Shown: positions 8,875 through 17,579, counted from the stretch's first letter. The stretch: 64,000 nucleotides of DNA from Nitrospira sp. (GCA_016715825.1 JADJXO010000012.1:1-64000), one strand, 5' to 3'. Made by a program: numbers and translations. The notes: generated from the sequence alone by a model not told the origin.

Positions 8875-9213
8875 TCATTCCACTTCGATTGTGACGGTCG
8901 CTTTGGCACCCAGAGCGTTATGATCGTGGCTCGCCGCCACAAGTTTAATTTCGTGCGAGCCACGCGTGAGCCCCTTGACCACGCCTTTAAACCCTTTCTG
9001 ATACTCCCCATCCACATAACAATGAATGTGGGTGGCTTCAGTACCCTTCGACAACGCATACCGCACTTCGACGGAATCCCCCTTTATCACTGCGCCCTGC
9101 ACCGGACTCATGATTGCGAGCTGACTGCCACTCCTATCCACTGCCCAGCCAACGAAACCATCTCCCAATGACAACAGGACGGCCACCGCCAATACCACAA
9201 TGACATGAATCAT
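8875..9213 (-). CDS. Small exported protein, Ig-like/Big-type domain
   Basis: This is a protein of 112 residues with a signal peptide (MIHVIVVLAVAVLLSLGDGFVGWAVDR) and one predicted all-beta domain ('SGSQLAIMSPVQGAVIKGDSVEVRYALSKG', 'HIHCYVDGEYQKGFKG', 'LTRGSHEIKLVAASHDHN'). The pattern is that of a bacterial Ig-like or DUF4399-type fold. GAGG lies six bases before the ATG at 9213. It appears intact and is followed by the broken phosphatase. It is probably periplasmic; its function is unknown. Confidence 0.7.
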   Translation of the reverse strand: MIHVIVVLAVAVLLSLGDGFVGWAVDRSGSQLAIMSPVQGAVIKGDSVEVRYALSKGTEATHIHCYVDGEYQKGFKGVVKGLTRGSHEIKLVAASHDHNALGAKATVTIEVE

Positions 9214-9260
9214 TACGCACCTCTTTGAACAAATACTAATATCGAACGCATGTCCAAAGA

Positions 9261-9446
9261 TTACATCACGACTTCCAAAAGTCGATGACCACCCCGATTA
9301 TTCTCACTCACTTGCAATACCACATCTTGACCGACTTTCAGCTTTTGGGAACCTGCCATGCAAACGTCATCATTCCGCCTGAGGTTTTCACGTGGACAAG
9401 GCCGGAGCCGTGCATCCGTCTCAAGCATGTGTGCGGCTGTAGACAA
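9261..9446 (-). pseudogene. Remnant related to the exported repeat protein at 7634-8137
   Basis: The last 30 codons read 'QKLKVGQDVVLQVSENNRGGH'. This lines up with 'QFKAGDKVAVTINENNAIVDIH' of the intact gene 1.2 kb away. Upstream codons ('MSTAAHMLETDARLRPCPREN') resemble nothing and there is no signal peptide, so this is probably a truncated paralogue rather than a gene. The rest of 9214-9538 shows no feature. Confidence 0.4.
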
Positions 9447-9538
9447 CTACACCATAGGCTCCATCTTGCACATGCTCTCCGATCACGAGCATCGTACAGT
9501 CCACAAATACGCAAATGAAATCTACCGTCACAATCACA

Positions 9539-10597
9539 TCACTCATGACCCAAAGAAGCCATATCGATCGAGAAGCGGTATTTCACATCTGATTTGAGCA
9601 GCCGGTCGTATGCTTCGTTGACCATCTGGATAGGTATGACTTCGACATCGGCAGTGATGTTATGTCTGCCACAAAAATCGAGCATTTCTTGCGTTTCAGC
9701 AATTCCCCCGATCGGTGAACCAGAGAGACTTCGGCGTCGGAAGATGAGCCCGAAGGCGGCCACGGGGAGCGGACGTTCCGGTGCGCCAACAAGAGTGATA
9801 TTTCCATCGCGACCCAGAAGATTGAGATACGGATTGATGTCATGATCGGCAGAGACCGCATCCATGATGAAATCAAAGCTTCCGGCACACTTTTGCATCG
9901 CCGCAGCGTCGCGAGAGACCACTACTTCGTTGGCGCCGAGACGGAGGGCGTCTTCTTTTTTGTTGGGTGAGGTCGTGAAGACGACCACATGGGCTTCCAG
10001 CGCACGTGAAACTTTACTCCCATATGGCCTAGTCCCCCTAACCCGACCACTCCAACCTTTTTTCCTTTGGCGACATTCCAGTGACGCATGGGGGAATAGG
10101 TTGTGATCCCAGCACAAAGCAGTGGTGCGACTCCTGCCAGGGTGAGGTGTGAGGGAACTCGCAGAACAAAGCGTTCATCGACTACGATGCTGTCGGAGTA
10201 GCCACCGTAGGTGACGCCCCCGAGGTGCTTATCCGGAGAATTATAGGTGAGCGTCATGTTGGGACAGAACTGCTCAAGTCCGGCTTGGCACTCGCTGCAG
10301 GTGCGATCGGAATCGACCAGACAGCCAACCGCGGCAAGGTCTCCTGACTTGAACTTTTGACAGCAGTCCCGACTCTTTGTTTACTCGACCAACAATCTCA
10401 TGGCCCGGCACACAAGGGTAACCGGTCGGCATGGCGCTCTTCCATTCATTGCGAACTTGGTGGAGATCGGAATGGCAGATGCCACAAAAGAGGATGTCGA
10501 TTTGTACGTCATGTTCAGTCAGCTCACGCCTTGGGATGGTGCTAGACTTCAGTGACGATGTTGCAGTTGCGGCGGAGTATGCTTTCGCATTGTACAT
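9539..10597 (-). pseudogene. Zinc-dependent alcohol dehydrogenase (YahK/AdhA-like), frameshifted
   Basis: This gene encodes a zinc-dependent NAD(P)-linked alcohol dehydrogenase. The start is ATG 10597, with GGGAGGA upstream. The catalytic zinc motif 'CGICHSDLH' and 'GYPCVPGHEIVGRV' are in the first frame. 'FKSGDLAAVGCLVDSDRTCSECQAGLEQFCPN' (structural zinc Cys residues) and 'GVVGLGGLGHMGVKF' are in a second. 'AHVVVFTTSPNKKEDALRLGANEVV' to the C-terminal 'FSIDMASLGHE' are in a third. Frame changes are needed near 10360-10380 (at least two) and near 10000. All functional motifs are present at DNA level and only single-base indels separate them, so decay is recent or the indels are sequence errors. 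Confidence 0.88.
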
Positions 10598-11417
10598 AGC
10601 TCTATCCTCCCGATGCAAATCTGTCAGCAAATGGCCTATACTCTTCTGCCGACAACTGTGCAGATCTTCTACAGCAGCTTCCTCTCTATTTCATGTCGTA
10701 TGCACCTATAGCCCCCATGTTTTAGCCAATTATCTTCATTCTTGGGGCCTCCTGCTCTGACGCTGATTGCAGCTCCGTTGAACTGCCCATCCTCGATCCC
10801 CAATGCTTCTTGATCCGTGTGTAGATTTTGCGCTCTATCCTCAGGCAATCAGCCACCACCTTGCGCTTCTCACGGTTGGACTACCGAGATCAGGTAAAAA
10901 CGACGAGTCGTCTCGATCGGCAATTCCGCCTTGCGCAGACTCTGCTGCGCGATCAGCACGTCCAGATATCTCACGAGTCTGAGGAGTCCTGTGAGAGAGA
11001 GTTCTGGAAAGCGATCGGGGCTTGGCAGCTCCAATTCCTGGTAGCCACCGCCGCCATATGCCCCTCGGGCTGGGAAATATCCGGACGGCGATGAAGTCAT
11101 TTTCGCAAAGCCAATTACGAGTCGCCCTTAACCTTAATCATGTACGTGTAGAAACATGATCATGTTTGAGAACAGATGGAGGGTAACCTAGCGAAAACCC
11201 TTGTTTGCGAGAGACGGGTGGAGGGAATGCGAAGAGGTTAATATACCTACTGCTATCAGTCGCTTCCTTGAAGCTAATTTATTTCCGTGAAGAACAAACA
11301 AACTGGTCGAGGTCATATGGCTGGACTATGGCAGCGTGAGGATACGGCCCCTTCAATCTTATGATTGTCTGAAAAGCTAAGTCATATCGCCCTCTCTCGC
11401 GCGCTTCTGCAAAGGGA
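10598..11417. other. Long gap, possibly one small uncertain reading frame and a 16-bp palindrome
   Basis: About 800 nt lie between the alcohol dehydrogenase start and the VOC gene stop. A 76-codon reverse frame at 10870-11100 ('LLRLVRYLDVLIAQQSLRKAELPIE') has no ribosome site and no recognised family; I do not call it as a gene. AAACATGA/TCATGTTT at 11152-11167 is a perfect 16-bp palindrome that could be a regulator site. Nothing else was identified. Confidence 0.4.
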
Positions 11418-11864
11418 TTAGAGCGGCAACGGCTTAATCGGCGACAGAACTGCCGCCGGATTGTTCTTCCATATCGACTCGTCTGCATCGACATAGATCT
11501 CGACTTCATTCCCGTCCGGATCGCGAAGATAGAGGCTTTGGCTTACGGTGTGATCGCTCATGCCGTCGATCAGTATCCCTGCTTGTTCCAACTCTTGCTT
11601 AGCCTGACGTAGCTCGTCAAGACTGTCGCCGATCTTGATCCCGATATGATAGAGCCCACATCGTCTCCCAACCGGAGGTCCCGGCGCATCACCGACTTGG
11701 ATTAACAGCAATTCGTGATGCGTCCGGCCGGATGTCAGTGCGGCCGCTGCCCCGTTGAAGATTCGCCCGACTTCCTTGAACCCCAGCAGGTCTCGGTAGA
11801 AGCCGAGCGATCGCTCAAGGTCCTTCACATAAAAGACGACATGACCAAGGTAATGGGCTTTCAT
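11418..11864 (-). CDS. VOC-family protein (glyoxalase/dioxygenase-like)
   Basis: This 148-residue metalloenzyme-fold protein has paired beta-alpha-beta-beta-beta modules. 'LGHVVFYVKDLERSLGFYRDLLGF' opens module 1, and 'GLYHIGIKIGDSLDELRQAKQELE' followed by 'SLYLRDPDGNEVEIYVD' forms module 2. The likely metal ligands are His of 'GHVVF', His of 'LYHIG' and Glu of 'VEIYVD', matching catechol 2,3-dioxygenase or glyoxalase-like proteins. The substrate is unknown. Its start overlaps the upstream gene by 4 nt (ATGA), placing it last in the seven-gene reverse operon from 15571. A truncated relative lies at 8198-8303. Confidence 0.88.
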   Translation of the reverse strand: MKAHYLGHVVFYVKDLERSLGFYRDLLGFKEVGRIFNGAAAALTSGRTHHELLLIQVGDAPGPPVGRRCGLYHIGIKIGDSLDELRQAKQELEQAGILIDGMSDHTVSQSLYLRDPDGNEVEIYVDADESIWKNNPAAVLSPIKPLPL

Positions 11865-12286
11865 CTGGTTCGCCCTTTGTGAGGAACAGACTGCTTGAGC
11901 AATGCTCTGACCTCCGCGTGCGCCAACACCACATCCGGGCTTCGTTGCAGCGCATCGTGGTACTGCCTACCGAATCCCTCTCCTTCCTCCGTCGGAGTCA
12001 GAAGCGCCTGCACGGAAGTCAGCACCGCTGGGATTCCCTCACGGGATGATGGATCATCTGATTCGCTCAATTCATCCAACTTGGCGATCTGTTGGGACAG
12101 CGGACGTAACCAGGCAAACCAGGCATCGTTCAACACCAGCTGCAAGAATGCTCCATTGGATGGGATACGTCCATGCACACGTTCATAGGCCACCCGCTCG
12201 TCGTCCAGTACGGCTTTATGCAGACGGAGCAGCCCCTTAAAAATATTATCCAGAGTACTATCCCGACTTCCCCGCTCTTGCATCAA
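11861..12286 (-). CDS. Conserved-looking hypothetical protein, helical
   Basis: This soluble, mostly helical protein of 141 residues contains 'GLLRLHKAVLDDERVAYERVHGRIPSNGAFLQLVLNDAWFAWLRPLSQQIAKLDEL', a pattern I associate with uncharacterised bacterial proteins of this length, but I cannot name a family. It has no signal peptide or metal motif. It is translationally coupled to the downstream VOC gene (4-nt overlap) and follows the SnoaL-like gene by 24 nt, so a role in the same detoxification or redox operon is inferred. Start choice between two adjacent Met codons is open. Confidence 0.7.
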   Translation of the reverse strand: MMQERGSRDSTLDNIFKGLLRLHKAVLDDERVAYERVHGRIPSNGAFLQLVLNDAWFAWLRPLSQQIAKLDELSESDDPSSREGIPAVLTSVQALLTPTEEGEGFGRQYHDALQRSPDVVLAHAEVRALLKQSVPHKGRTR

Positions 12287-12310
12287 ATGCCCTTGAGAAC
12301 ATCCAACAGC

Positions 12311-12682
12311 CTATGGCTTCTTGCCCGCATCGTAATAAAACCGCTCATGAACGATCTTGCCGTTGTTCCATCTCGATACCACGACCTGCTCCATATGCAC
12401 CGCCTGGCCGCTGGTGGCGATAAAGTCCAGACTGCATTCGTAGAATGTCACGTTGTCGCCTACGGCTGAGGCCGTCACATTGAACCCTCTCCACTCTTTT
12501 ACACCACTCATGAACTGCTTTTCGCGCTCAATGTTGGCGGCCTGACCGACGGTCGGGGGGTTGGCATTCTCTTGCATGGCCGCGTCTTTGTCATAAAACT
12601 CGGTCATCGCTTCAATAATTTTTCCCTGACGGATGTAGTCGAATAACTCGTTCAACCGCTGTTGCACATTCGTCGTGCCCAT
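12311..12682 (-). CDS. SnoaL/NTF2-like protein
   Basis: The product of about 123 residues has the NTF2-like cone fold pattern. An N-terminal helix 'QQRLNELFDYIRQGKIIEAMTEFYDKDAAMQEN' is followed by strands 'GFNVTASAVGDNVTFYECSLDFIATSG' and a terminal 'EQVVVSRWNNGKIVHERFYYD'. This matches SnoaL-like polyketide cyclase/isomerase folds, in which ligand and activity vary. The start is the ATG at 12682, with GGAG eight bases upstream. It begins 2 nt after the stop of the second VOC gene. Confidence 0.85.
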   Translation of the reverse strand: MGTTNVQQRLNELFDYIRQGKIIEAMTEFYDKDAAMQENANPPTVGQAANIEREKQFMSGVKEWRGFNVTASAVGDNVTFYECSLDFIATSGQAVHMEQVVVSRWNNGKIVHERFYYDAGKKP

Positions 12683-12684
12683 GA

Positions 12685-13113
12685 TCATTTCTCCTTTTGA
12701 GGTTTACCGGCGAATGTTATTCCGGCCTTCTGCACTTCCTGATAGGGGAGCAGCCAGACCAACGATTCATCGCTCAGGTCGCCGACCTGAATGCGATTCC
12801 CCCACGGGTCGCGAAAGTCGCAGCGAAAACCAGGGTGGAGTTTCAACTTGTACTTCTGCGTCAGCTTTTTGCGTACCTCTTGAATCTGCTTCGCATCACG
12901 GACCATGAGTCCAAAATGCTTCGTACGATCAGGCTGGAGCCTCTCCACCTCAAAGATCGCCATGAACTGATGTTCGCCCAGCTTGCACCAGGCAGCGCCT
13001 TCCCCGCCACGCAACATCTTCAACCCGAACACGTCCTGATAAAACTTCACCGCCTTCTTGGCATCTGTGACCTCGATCACGATATGATTGCATCCATAGA
13101 CGTGAACGGCCAT
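12685..13113 (-). CDS. VOC-family protein, second copy in operon
   Basis: This is a VOC-fold protein of 142 residues with 'YGCNHIVIEVTDAKKAVKFYQDVFGLKML' (module 1) and 'HFGLMVRDAKQIQEVRKKL' plus 'CDFRDPWGNRIQVGDL' (module 2). The potential metal ligands are His of 'CNHIV', His of 'KHFGL' and Gln of 'IQVGD' in place of the more usual Glu, so metal binding may be weakened. It is only distantly similar to the other VOC protein in the operon. Its start overlaps the stop of the DsbA-like gene (TAATG). Confidence 0.87.
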   Translation of the reverse strand: MAVHVYGCNHIVIEVTDAKKAVKFYQDVFGLKMLRGGEGAAWCKLGEHQFMAIFEVERLQPDRTKHFGLMVRDAKQIQEVRKKLTQKYKLKLHPGFRCDFRDPWGNRIQVGDLSDESLVWLLPYQEVQKAGITFAGKPQKEK

Positions 13114-13787
13114 TACCCACCTCCCTTTCCAGCCATGGTGTCGCCTGTGAGCTGTTGAAACACAACCACAAACTGCTCCGGCGGTTGTGCTCCGGAAAGC
13201 GCGGACGTCCCGTTGAAGACAAAATAGGGAACGCCTCGAATACCCAGACGATGGCCTGCGGCTTCCTCTGCCTTCACTGCTTCAACACCTTCAGTACCAG
13301 TCAGAAACGTTTCGGTCGCGGTTTGATCGAGCCCTGCCTGAGCCGCGACGAGAGAGAGCGTCTCGAGACTCCCGATATCTCCACCCTCGACGAAATAACG
13401 GCGAAAGAGTCGTTCAACCAGCTCATCCTGCTTCCCCTGATACCCTGCCCACCAGATGAGGCGATGTGCGGCAAATGTATGGGGCGTCCGTGCAATTCGA
13501 TCGAAGGCGAACGGAATGTGTTCGGCAGCTCCTGCCGCCGCAACTTGGTCATAGATCGCTCGAGCAGCCTCAGGTCCACCAAACTTCGTGTCAAGATACT
13601 GCCGCCGGTCCATCCCGCTATTTGGCATCGTCGGATTCAACTGGAACGGCCTCCATACGACACGCGTCGTTATTGCGTCACCGACCTGCTGGAGCGCCCG
13701 TTCAAGCCGCCGCTTGCCGACGTAGCACCAGGGACAGATGACATCGGAATACACATCGATACGGATTACTGTGCCCTGGCCAGTCAT
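13113..13787 (-). CDS. DsbA-family oxidoreductase (FrnE-like)
   Basis: This cytosolic thioredoxin-fold protein of about 224 residues has a helical insert and an active site C-P-W-C at about residues 18-21 ('DVYSDVICPWCYVGKRRLERAL'). It also has the FrnE signature 'NSGMDRRQYLDTKFGG' and a C-terminal 'GVPYFVFNG' carrying the cis-Pro. It lacks a signal peptide, which sets it apart from periplasmic DsbA. FrnE-like proteins act as disulfide isomerases or glutathione-linked enzymes. The ATG at 13787 was chosen for AAAGG eight bases upstream; a GTG three codons earlier lacks one. Confidence 0.93.
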   Translation of the reverse strand: MTGQGTVIRIDVYSDVICPWCYVGKRRLERALQQVGDAITTRVVWRPFQLNPTMPNSGMDRRQYLDTKFGGPEAARAIYDQVAAAGAAEHIPFAFDRIARTPHTFAAHRLIWWAGYQGKQDELVERLFRRYFVEGGDIGSLETLSLVAAQAGLDQTATETFLTGTEGVEAVKAEEAAGHRLGIRGVPYFVFNGTSALSGAQPPEQFVVVFQQLTGDTMAGKGGG

Positions 13788-13819
13788 ATGCTTCACCTTT
13801 CACGCCCCACGAACGCCCA

Positions 13820-14701
13820 TTAGGATAGATGCCCCATCCTTCCCGCCTGATAATCCTCGACTGCCTGAACCAGTTCGTCTTTCGTATTCATGACGAATGG
13901 GCCGTAGCGGGCAATCGGTTCATTGAGAGGCTCTCCGCCCATGACCAAGAGTCGGCTTTCGGTTTTTGCATCGATCTTCACACAGGTTCCACGAGGCGTG
14001 AGAACAACCAACTCCCCTTCCGTCACCTCGGCTGATCCGTTCACCGATACTCGCCCCCCCACGACGAGAATTGCCATATGGTGCCCATCCGGCACATTCA
14101 CCTCGGTCTCCTCATCAGCCTGCAGTTGCAGATCGTAGAGCTCGATCGGTGTCACGGTGTGAGCCGGTCCCCTCCGCCCCTGAACGGATCCTGCGATCAC
14201 ACGCAACTTCCCTCCGCCACTCAGATCGAGGGTTGGAATATCGGCATCGAGAATCGTTTGATAACGAGGCGCGGACATTTTCTGAGACCGCGGTAGATTG
14301 ACCCACAGTTGAATGGCCTGGAACGTTCCTCCCTTCTTCGCCCACTGTGGCTCGTGCATCTCTTCGTGCACGACACCGGACGCCGCCGTCATCCACTGCA
14401 CATCGCCAGGTCCGATCACGCCGGCGTTGCCGGCCGAATCCCGGTGAGCCACGGCACCTTGATACAGAATCGTCACCGTTTCAAACCCGCGATGTGGGTG
14501 TTCCCCGACCCCTCTTGGATGATCGGTGCCGGAAAACTGATGCGGTCCGGCGTAGTCCAGCATGAGAAACGGGTCAACCTGCCGATCGAGATCGTTGCTC
14601 GGGAACAGATTGCGAACAGGAAACCCGTCACCGACCATATGGGCAGATCCTGGTTGATAGACGCCGAGCACGTCTTTGGTTCCCACCGTGCTTGTTGTCA
14701 T
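13820..14701 (-). CDS. Pirin-family bicupin protein
   Basis: This is a 293-residue pirin with two cupin domains. The metal site of the N-terminal cupin is seen as 'HPHRGFETVTILYQG' plus 'VQWMTAASGVVHEEMHE' (three His and one Glu). A typical 'RNLFPSNDLDRQVDPFLMLDYAGPH' opens the protein. Bacterial pirins (YhhW) show quercetin 2,3-dioxygenase activity or regulate redox enzymes. It sits 12 nt after the NmrA-like gene and 32 nt before the DsbA-like gene. Confidence 0.95.
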   Translation of the reverse strand: MTTSTVGTKDVLGVYQPGSAHMVGDGFPVRNLFPSNDLDRQVDPFLMLDYAGPHQFSGTDHPRGVGEHPHRGFETVTILYQGAVAHRDSAGNAGVIGPGDVQWMTAASGVVHEEMHEPQWAKKGGTFQAIQLWVNLPRSQKMSAPRYQTILDADIPTLDLSGGGKLRVIAGSVQGRRGPAHTVTPIELYDLQLQADEETEVNVPDGHHMAILVVGGRVSVNGSAEVTEGELVVLTPRGTCVKIDAKTESRLLVMGGEPLNEPIARYGPFVMNTKDELVQAVEDYQAGRMGHLS

Positions 14702-14713
14702 AATCCCTCCTTC

Positions 14714-15571
14714 TTACACCATCCCCCGTAAGGCATCCTGAAGCGTCACGGTTCCCCGCACGAGCTTGTCAGGATGCTCGTACCCGATTGCGCCTGTGGA
14801 GAATGCCGTGTACATTTCTTCAAACAATCTCGCCGCCTCGTCCGAAAACCCAAGCGATGTGAACGTCGGGACCACGGCACTGAGTGGAGCCTGTTGGGCG
14901 GTTACCGTTTTCCCAAGGGTCTGACTGAGTGCCGACGCCGCTTGATCCGGGCTATACTCTTCCGGACCCGCCATTTCCACGATCTGCTTGCCCTGCCCAC
15001 CGGCGATCAGCTGTTCCGCCGCAATCCTGCCGATATCTTTAGTCGAAATCATCGGAATCTTCGCCTGAGGGGCGATGAACGTCGGCAGAACTCCCTCCGC
15101 CTTCGCCGCACCGATCACCGGCGCCCAATTCTCCATGAAGTAACAGGGACGCAGCATCGTCAGCGTGTTCGCCACAGGTCCAAGCGCCTGTTCACCATAA
15201 CGAGCGGCTTGAATCGGACCTGTTCCAGTCGCGATTTGTGCGCCGACCGACGACAGGAATACGACATGCTGCACCCCGCTCTTTTTGACGGCCTCCGCAG
15301 CCCGATCCATCCGCGATCGTTGATCCCCCAACCAGGCCTCAGCCCCATAATTGGGTGGCACCAATACGTAGGCCCCGTTTGCTCCTTCGAACGTCCTGGT
15401 TAAGGCGGCTACATCGTCGAGCGACGCCACCGCCACTTCCGCCCCTTTAGCTTTCCAGGTAACACCTTTCTCATTCGAACGGACAACAACTCTGACTGGG
15501 TGTTTTCTCCCCAGCAAGGTCTCTGCGACAACAGCACCGGTATTTCCCGTAGCACCAAGAACAACGAACAT
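14714..15571 (-). CDS. NAD(P)-binding NmrA/SDR-atypical protein
   Basis: This is a 285-residue Rossmann-fold protein beginning 'MFVVLGATGNTGAVVAETLL' (GxxGxxG dinucleotide site). It also has 'VRVVVRSNEKG', 'VFLSSVGAQIATGTG' and 'MLRPCYFMENW', the hallmarks of NmrA-like atypical short-chain dehydrogenases related to quinone reductase QorB. It has no catalytic YxxxK of classical SDRs. It is the first gene of the reverse operon, so its promoter should lie within 15572-15700. Function by family: redox-state sensing or quinone reduction. Confidence 0.92.
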   Translation of the reverse strand: MFVVLGATGNTGAVVAETLLGRKHPVRVVVRSNEKGVTWKAKGAEVAVASLDDVAALTRTFEGANGAYVLVPPNYGAEAWLGDQRSRMDRAAEAVKKSGVQHVVFLSSVGAQIATGTGPIQAARYGEQALGPVANTLTMLRPCYFMENWAPVIGAAKAEGVLPTFIAPQAKIPMISTKDIGRIAAEQLIAGGQGKQIVEMAGPEEYSPDQAASALSQTLGKTVTAQQAPLSAVVPTFTSLGFSDEAARLFEEMYTAFSTGAIGYEHPDKLVRGTVTLQDALRGMV

Positions 15572-15898
15572 GATGTCCCTCCTCTTCCTGACACGACGTC
15601 AGATCGATCAGATCGACTGGTGATCACGCGCACATGATGGCGGCGCGACCAGTGATCATACAGGGCCTCGTTCCGCCAGACCACTACTCCTCCCACACCT
15701 TCCGGCTTGGCAACATACGTTCCAGCCAAAAGGCACGGAGGTCCTCACTCGATCTGCTTGAAACAAGAGGACATTCGCTTCGTCAACGCGGTACCTACCG
15801 AACGAACTGAAGAGAAGAAGTGCCGAATCAATGGCAGCATGCCGAACTGTCGGCTCGTCTACCTGAGCCTTATGCTACCTTTACCTGAGAGGGTACTG
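15572..15898. other. Divergent promoter region
   Basis: This stretch holds the promoters of the reverse stress operon and of the forward exported OB-fold gene. A forward frame continues upstream from 15899 but lacks a ribosome site and a signal sequence, so it is not taken as coding. No repeat or RNA motif was recognised. Confidence 0.4.
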
Positions 15899-16390
15899 AT
15901 GACGATTTCGCCCATTCGCCTCGTGCTTCACATCTCCCTGCTCATCCTGTCAGTGTGGATCGGTCTTCATGTTGTGCTGGCATCGGACGGGCACTCTCTC
16001 CCTTCACCGGTCGGTTCAGTAAGAATCTCTGTCTCCTCGTACGAACGAATTCCGATCGCCACCCTGTTGGCCCATCCAGATCGCTATCAAATGAGGGATA
16101 TCCGAATCACCGGAACCGTCATGGCAATGCAGACCGAGACTATCCCGAATCGGATGATCTGTGGAAGTCCCCACGAACGGACGGCGCTGACCGTAGAAGA
16201 TGACAGTGGCAGAATTGAGGTGATCGATCAAGGCGCCTGCGGGAAGAATGTCGGAGCACTCAAAGCACCGATGCTGAAGGTAGGCCAACCGATCGACCTC
16301 CTCGTGCAGATCATGCTCCCAAACGGTTTGGGCACTCGCGGCTCATCAATGGAAGCGACCATTCGCTATATCGACCTAGCCCGAGAGTAG
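15899..16390 (+). CDS. Exported OB-fold (tRNA_anti-like) protein
   Basis: The start is the ATG at 15899 with GAGAGGG upstream, giving 163 residues. A signal peptide (MTISPIRLVLHISLLILSVWIG...) is followed by an OB-like domain: 'ATLLAHPDRYQMRDIRITGTVMAMQ', 'TALTVEDDSGRIEVIDQGACG', 'LKVGQPIDLLVQIML'. Exported OB-fold proteins of this kind have unknown ligands. It is monocistronic and followed 21 nt later by the broken TIR gene. Confidence 0.75.
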   Translation: MTISPIRLVLHISLLILSVWIGLHVVLASDGHSLPSPVGSVRISVSSYERIPIATLLAHPDRYQMRDIRITGTVMAMQTETIPNRMICGSPHERTALTVEDDSGRIEVIDQGACGKNVGALKAPMLKVGQPIDLLVQIMLPNGLGTRGSSMEATIRYIDLARE

Positions 16391-16411
16391 CACGAAGTCT
16401 CGCAAATTACG

Positions 16412-16881
16412 GTGAGGGTACGCTTACCGTGCCGAGACGCCACCGGTGTTGCGCCTGATGGAGCGCAGATTCCCGACGGCGACTTTGTGTTGGTCGTCAT
16501 CAGCAATAGGTATCTGCGATCGGAGTACTGTATGTATGAACTGTTCCGAATCTGTCGAAACTGCTCCGATAAGTCGGATCGCTTTCTCAAGAAGGTGATC
16601 TCCATCATCCTGCCTGATGCAAACATTGAACGCATGATCGACCCGCCACAACGGGCGAGCCACTGGACCGATCAGGAGGCGAAGCTTGAGCCACTCGTCG
16701 ATGGCAACCTGACCGCAGTTGGAACTGAGCTTTTTAGGAAGTTCCGGTTGATCGGCGGGTTGCGCGCAACACGTCCAACATGCTGGAGTATTTGGTAGAC
16801 AAACTGCAGCCCCGTGACTTTGAGCGTCAGGCTGCTGAAGGATTCAAAGAAGTCGTGACACAACTGACTCAGCGGCGCTGA
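16412..16881 (+). pseudogene. TIR-domain protein remnant, truncated and frameshifted
   Basis: The reading frame shows the second half of a TIR domain: 'DFVLVVISNRYLRSEYCMYELFRICRN', then 'DRFLKKVISIILPDANIERM'. The frame changes once between about 16745 and 16770. After that it reads 'RNTSNMLEYLVDKLQPRDFERQAAEGFKEVV' to the stop at 16881. The N-terminal TIR half (beta-A 'FVSY' strand and BB loop) is absent and replaced by 'VRVRLPCRDATGVAPDGAQ', so this is a decayed relic. TIR proteins of this class are NAD+-cleaving defence effectors, and the VapBC pair next door fits a worn defence/toxin locus. Confidence 0.75.
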
Positions 16882-16941
16882 GGGTCTGATCAATAGGGAA
16901 GGCGTCGCAGAAGAAAATGCTGCCCCACGTGTGGAGAACAG

Positions 16942-17331
16942 TCAGGTTACCTCGGCAATTACCTGACACACCGAACCATAGGGTTTCAAACCGGAATCAG
17001 CCGTGAGCAGGCGCAGGTGTTCAACGTAGGCTTGTGCCACCAAGATGCGGTCGAAGGGGTCACGATGATGCGACGGCAACCGCTCAAGGGCCAAGGTGTG
17101 CACAACCGACACCGGCAATTCTTGAAATCCACTGTCCGCGATCTTGGCGGCGAGCTCTTCTGGATCACCAGACAACTTCTTCACTTGAATCTTGATGACC
17201 ACCTCCCAGAGTAACGCCGCACTGACGTAGACCAGGGGTGTGGTCTCGATCTGATGATAGATGCTTCGTGAAAGTCGTGGAGATTGGATCACAAACCACA
17301 AAAAGACATGGGTATCGAGCAGGAGATTCAC
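16942..17331 (-). CDS. vapC: VapC-type PIN-domain toxin
   Basis: This is a PIN-domain ribonuclease of 129 residues. Acidic active-site residues are visible: D6 in 'LLLDTHVFLW', Glu in 'ALLWEVVIK', and Asp residues in 'HHRDPFDRILVAQA' and 'LLTADSGL'. Length and motifs match VapC toxins that cut tRNA or rRNA. It overlaps the antitoxin gene by 4 nt, the usual order with the antitoxin first. It appears intact. Confidence 0.93.
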   Translation of the reverse strand: MNLLLDTHVFLWFVIQSPRLSRSIYHQIETTPLVYVSAALLWEVVIKIQVKKLSGDPEELAAKIADSGFQELPVSVVHTLALERLPSHHRDPFDRILVAQAYVEHLRLLTADSGLKPYGSVCQVIAEVT

Positions 17332-17579
17332 GCCCCACCCTCGAACGAGGCCACCACGTCTGGTGGTAACGGCACATCAAAATCGTCGGCGATAGTCACA
17401 CGTCCTTTCAACAGCCCTGGACGTCGGACCGGAATGGGCGTATCTATCGGCCCAAGCTGCGCCACGGGCGTCCCGTCTTTGCAAATCGTAATCCGCTGAC
17501 CCTTCGCCACGGCGGCTAACAGTTTGGAAAAGTGTGTCTTGGCCGCATGGATATTGACGGTCTTCAGATTGGCCTTCAT
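17328..17579 (-). CDS. VapB/Phd-type antitoxin
   Basis: This 83-residue antitoxin has the Phd/YefM fold: 'TVNIHAAKTHFSKLLAAVAKGQRITICKDGTPVAQLGPI' is the N-terminal DNA-binding and dimerisation part, and the tail is the toxin-neutralising region. Phd/YefM antitoxins autoregulate by binding palindromes upstream. In this case CCACAAG-GAAT-CTTGTGG at 17669-17686 and CCCTGCAGGG at 17641-17650 are candidate sites. It is the first gene of the pair. Confidence 0.93.
   Translation of the reverse strand: MKANLKTVNIHAAKTHFSKLLAAVAKGQRITICKDGTPVAQLGPIDTPIPVRRPGLLKGRVTIADDFDVPLPPDVVASFEGGA

Noticed and set aside
10870..11100. A 76-codon reverse reading frame as a gene
   Set aside because: No ribosome site, no recognisable family, and the codons flanking it show no coding pattern.
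16412..16881. A functional TIR defence effector
   Set aside because: The first half of the domain is missing and the frame changes before the end.
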